DNA of 7,634 bases from contig JAGGTZ010000115.1 in the NCBI GenBank assembly GCA_021158805.1, positions 1-7,634 of the forward strand, in the 5' to 3' direction. Origin of the DNA: Thermoproteota archaeon (lineage in GTDB: Archaea > Korarchaeota > Korarchaeia > Korarchaeales > Korarchaeaceae). Position numbers and translations under genes: made by a program. Every line of letters begins with the position of its first letter. The stretch's first letter is position 1. The notes beneath the pieces were generated by a model, which searched no databases, had not been told where the DNA came from, and worked only from the letters and a program-made list of their open reading frames with translations. Of the stretch, positions 5,586 to 7,634 are shown one piece after another.

Positions 5586-7634
5586 TCACATGGATGCAAG
5601 GAATATATCGGCTTCTAGGCTCCTCCTTAGGTACTCCTCCAATGTCTGAATCATACCCGGTCCAACAGCGCGCTCTCCAGCCAACTTGCGGGCACTCGCT
5701 GCTAAGTCGGTAGCTAGATCATCCACATTATGTTGGCGCACATTGTCTACCTTGTCGAGAATAGTTTTCACCCTTTTCTGTAACTCTGCTAGGATCTCAC
5801 CTTCTGATATAGCAGCCCTCTCTCTCCTAGGAGTACATTCTGGATTATCAAATAGATATAGGAGCATATAGCCCTGGAAGTAAAGGAGGAGATAATTCAT
5901 AATCATAAGGCCTGTTTCTATTATAATCTTCTTCACGAAGCCTCTCCTTTCTTCAGTGTCTAATGGCTGATATTCCCTCAAGAGCGAATCGATGCGTTCA
6001 GCAGTACTTCTATCTAAGGAATCCTTCATGGTGCTGAATTCTTGGACTGCACTGGATAGTCTCCTAACACCCTCAAAGACAGTAAGTCCTTCAGGCAGCC
6101 CCTCGGGAGTAGGTGAGGTAGTCATACCTGCAAAGCTCAAGCCGACGCTGAGCCCTCCTACAACGTACGTAAGAGCAAGTGATAAAGCCGCAGGTAGGAA
6201 GGGGAGGAAGAAGCCGATCCAAACTAATCCCCATAGTAGCGCCTCCCTCCAGCTCATGGTGGTTTTTAATACGAATTGCTCGTCAAGAAGTAGCTTATAG
6301 AACCTAAGGAGGAGAGTCATGGAGTCTCTCACACTTAAGTCCTTCAGTATTTTGTATATGACGTCCCTCTTATTCGTCATGACGATTTCTTCCAAATCCT
6401 CCCATTCAGAAGGTTCGAGGAGAGCCGAAAACATCTTCTTATAGTATCTGAAGTTGAGTGTGAAGTGGCTTCTAAGCCCCTTCAAGTCCGAGCTATGACA
6501 TATGTACTCCAGCATATCCCAGAACCGATCCACACTGGTCCAGCTATAGGAGTCTAGTATTCTTCTTAGCTTAGTGAGGTCCTCTGTAGTCCTATTGAGG
6601 TTATAGAGGAATGAGAGCCATGGCGGAATCCCTGCAATCTCAATATACCTAGTTACGGAGACCTTGCCATCGGGGGCCTGCATACCTGAATCCACGATAT
6701 CACAATTCAGCTCTAGGAATCCCTCGGCGTGGGGCGCCCTAAAGACGACCGTCTCCCCACCATCCCCGAAGAATTTGCCCGTCGGATCTAGCTCCATAAG
6801 GGATTTCGCTAGGGATTTGAGGGCCGTCTTAACCTCCTCCAAAGACCTCTTTAGCTCAGGGAGCGCATCCTCTCTCAGTCGGGACAGGAGAGGCTTATCC
6901 CTCTCAAACCAATACTCAGCATCATCGGACCATTTGCCGAGGGTGGTGTATCTCATTAGGATGTCCCTAAACCACTCAACATCTCTATATCTCCTGTATA
7001 GATACTTTAGCCTCAACCTCAGATCTTCATCCACGCCGCCTTTCTTTTTGATCTTGTCTAGGATTTCCAAGAGCTCACTAACACCGTCCATCACCGTGGA
7101 AATCTTCTCGATCCCTCCGGCGATCTGAGGTAGCTCCGCCAAGTCCTCCCATATGGGCCTGGGCTCGTCTAGCCACTTAGCCTTCCAGTAGTAGAATAGG
7201 AGATCATTGAGTGTTATCTCCTTAGAGAACCCATTCGAGCACTCCATCCTTAGCTTATCTACGTCTTTCCCTATAGCCCTGAATGGGACCGGCTGTCCCG
7301 GCAGTATGGTCATGGTAGGGTAGACCTCTATCTTCTTCTCCTTCTCGCCCTCCTTTTTAGTTACCTCAAGTACGGGGACCGTCCTAACCTTAATATGGGA
7401 TGCTCCTCCATCTTGAGATAGTTTAGTAGAGCCAACCGATTTCCAAGGTGGTGATATAATATCTCCAACTATCGGACCATCCGGGAACCACTTGACTGCA
7501 GGCTCGCAGATCCCTCCCTTGGGCTCCAATTTGCTCAACTGGGATGAGATCTCCTGCCATCTCTTCTCTAACCCAGACTTCATATCAGAGGTCTTCTTCT
7601 TTATCCTCTTGAGTTCTTCACATCTCTCCTTAAG
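5586..7634 (-). CDS. Large protein of unknown function with hydrophobic segments, N-terminus beyond the window
   Basis: I do not recognise this protein. The frame from the ATG at 7583 gives 665 residues, but 17 more in-frame codons run open to the window edge (charged, coiled-coil-like, including KERCEELKRIKKK), so the gene probably starts outside. Numbering from that ATG, residues 1-20 are helical. Residues 65-118 and 276-320 are beta-rich and share G-x-x-V-x-F-R-A-x(6-7)-L-x-[ML]-x-C. Residues 155-265 and 330-440 are charged helices, rich in Lys, Arg and Glu. Residues 447-487 are strongly hydrophobic with Pro and Gly, probably a membrane hairpin, and 551-578 form another hydrophobic stretch. 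The C-terminus (595-660) is again coiled-coil-like. No enzyme motif or clear signal peptide is visible. A membrane-anchored structural or scaffolding protein, perhaps from a cell-surface or mobile system, is conceivable but unsupported. It is convergent to the HEPN gene with no shared promoter. Confidence 0.85.
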   Translation of the reverse strand, partial: LKERCEELKRIKKKTSDMKSGLEKRWQEISSQLSKLEPKGGICEPAVKWFPDGPIVGDIISPPWKSVGSTKLSQDGGASHIKVRTVPVLEVTKKEGEKEKKIEVYPTMTILPGQPVPFRAIGKDVDKLRMECSNGFSKEITLNDLLFYYWKAKWLDEPRPIWEDLAELPQIAGGIEKISTVMDGVSELLEILDKIKKKGGVDEDLRLRLKYLYRRYRDVEWFRDILMRYTTLGKWSDDAEYWFERDKPLLSRLREDALPELKRSLEEVKTALKSLAKSLMELDPTGKFFGDGGETVVFRAPHAEGFLELNCDIVDSGMQAPDGKVSVTRYIEIAGIPPWLSFLYNLNRTTEDLTKLRRILDSYSWTSVDRFWDMLEYICHSSDLKGLRSHFTLNFRYYKKMFSALLEPSEWEDLEEIVMTNKRDVIYKILKDLSVRDSMTLLLRFYKLLLDEQFVLKTTMSWREALLWGLVWIGFFLPFLPAALSLALTYVVGGLSVGLSFAGMTTSPTPEGLPEGLTVFEGVRRLSSAVQEFSTMKDSLDRSTAERIDSLLREYQPLDTEERRGFVKKIIIETGLMIMNYLLLYFQGYMLLYLFDNPECTPRRERAAISEGEILAELQKRVKTILDKVDNVRQHNVDDLATDLAASARKLAGERAVGPGMIQTLEEYLRRSLEADIFLASM

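Noticed and set aside
6664..7128. Plus-strand frame of 154 codons inside the large minus-strand gene
   Set aside because: Ser/Leu/Pro-rich composition is the usual shadow of a Lys/Glu/Arg-rich protein on the other strand.

Overview
The window looks like chromosomal DNA of an anaerobic, probably thermophilic archaeon. The evidence is indirect. Arg is mostly AGG/AGA and Ile is often ATA; TATA-box-like elements precede genes; a purine-rich anti-Shine-Dalgarno match (GAGGTGAT) is present; and the oxygen-sensitive class III ribonucleotide reductase pair is archaeal in style. A TACK lineage such as Korarchaeota would fit, but that is a guess. No rRNA, tRNA, CRISPR array, insertion sequence or integrase was found.

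Layout, left to right. (1) The 3' part of a radical SAM/SPASM gene runs off the left edge (+). (2) A small four-helix membrane protein of unknown function lies convergent to it (-). (3) A 364-base stretch without a convincing gene follows. (4) A two-gene nrdD-nrdG operon (-) makes deoxynucleotides without oxygen. NrdD is the glycyl-radical reductase and NrdG the radical SAM activase that installs its glycyl radical. (5) A divergent promoter region carries a perfect 12+1+12 bp palindrome between the nrdD TATA-like box and its start codon, a strong operator candidate. (6) An MNT-like/HEPN gene pair (+) with a 53-base overlap resembles a toxin-antitoxin module, but the nucleotidyltransferase active site appears degenerate. 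(7) A large unrecognised protein (-) has charged helical regions, two hydrophobic segments and two similar beta-rich motifs. Its frame stays open to the right edge, so its true N-terminus is missing.

Three points deserve most attention. The first is the nrdDG operator. The second is an in-frame block between nrdD and nrdG that appears to encode the conserved start of NrdG although no standard start codon lies upstream of it. The third is the paired loss of MNT catalytic residues and of the HEPN modification-site tyrosine. The large right-hand protein is the best candidate for something undescribed, but the sequence alone gives no function.
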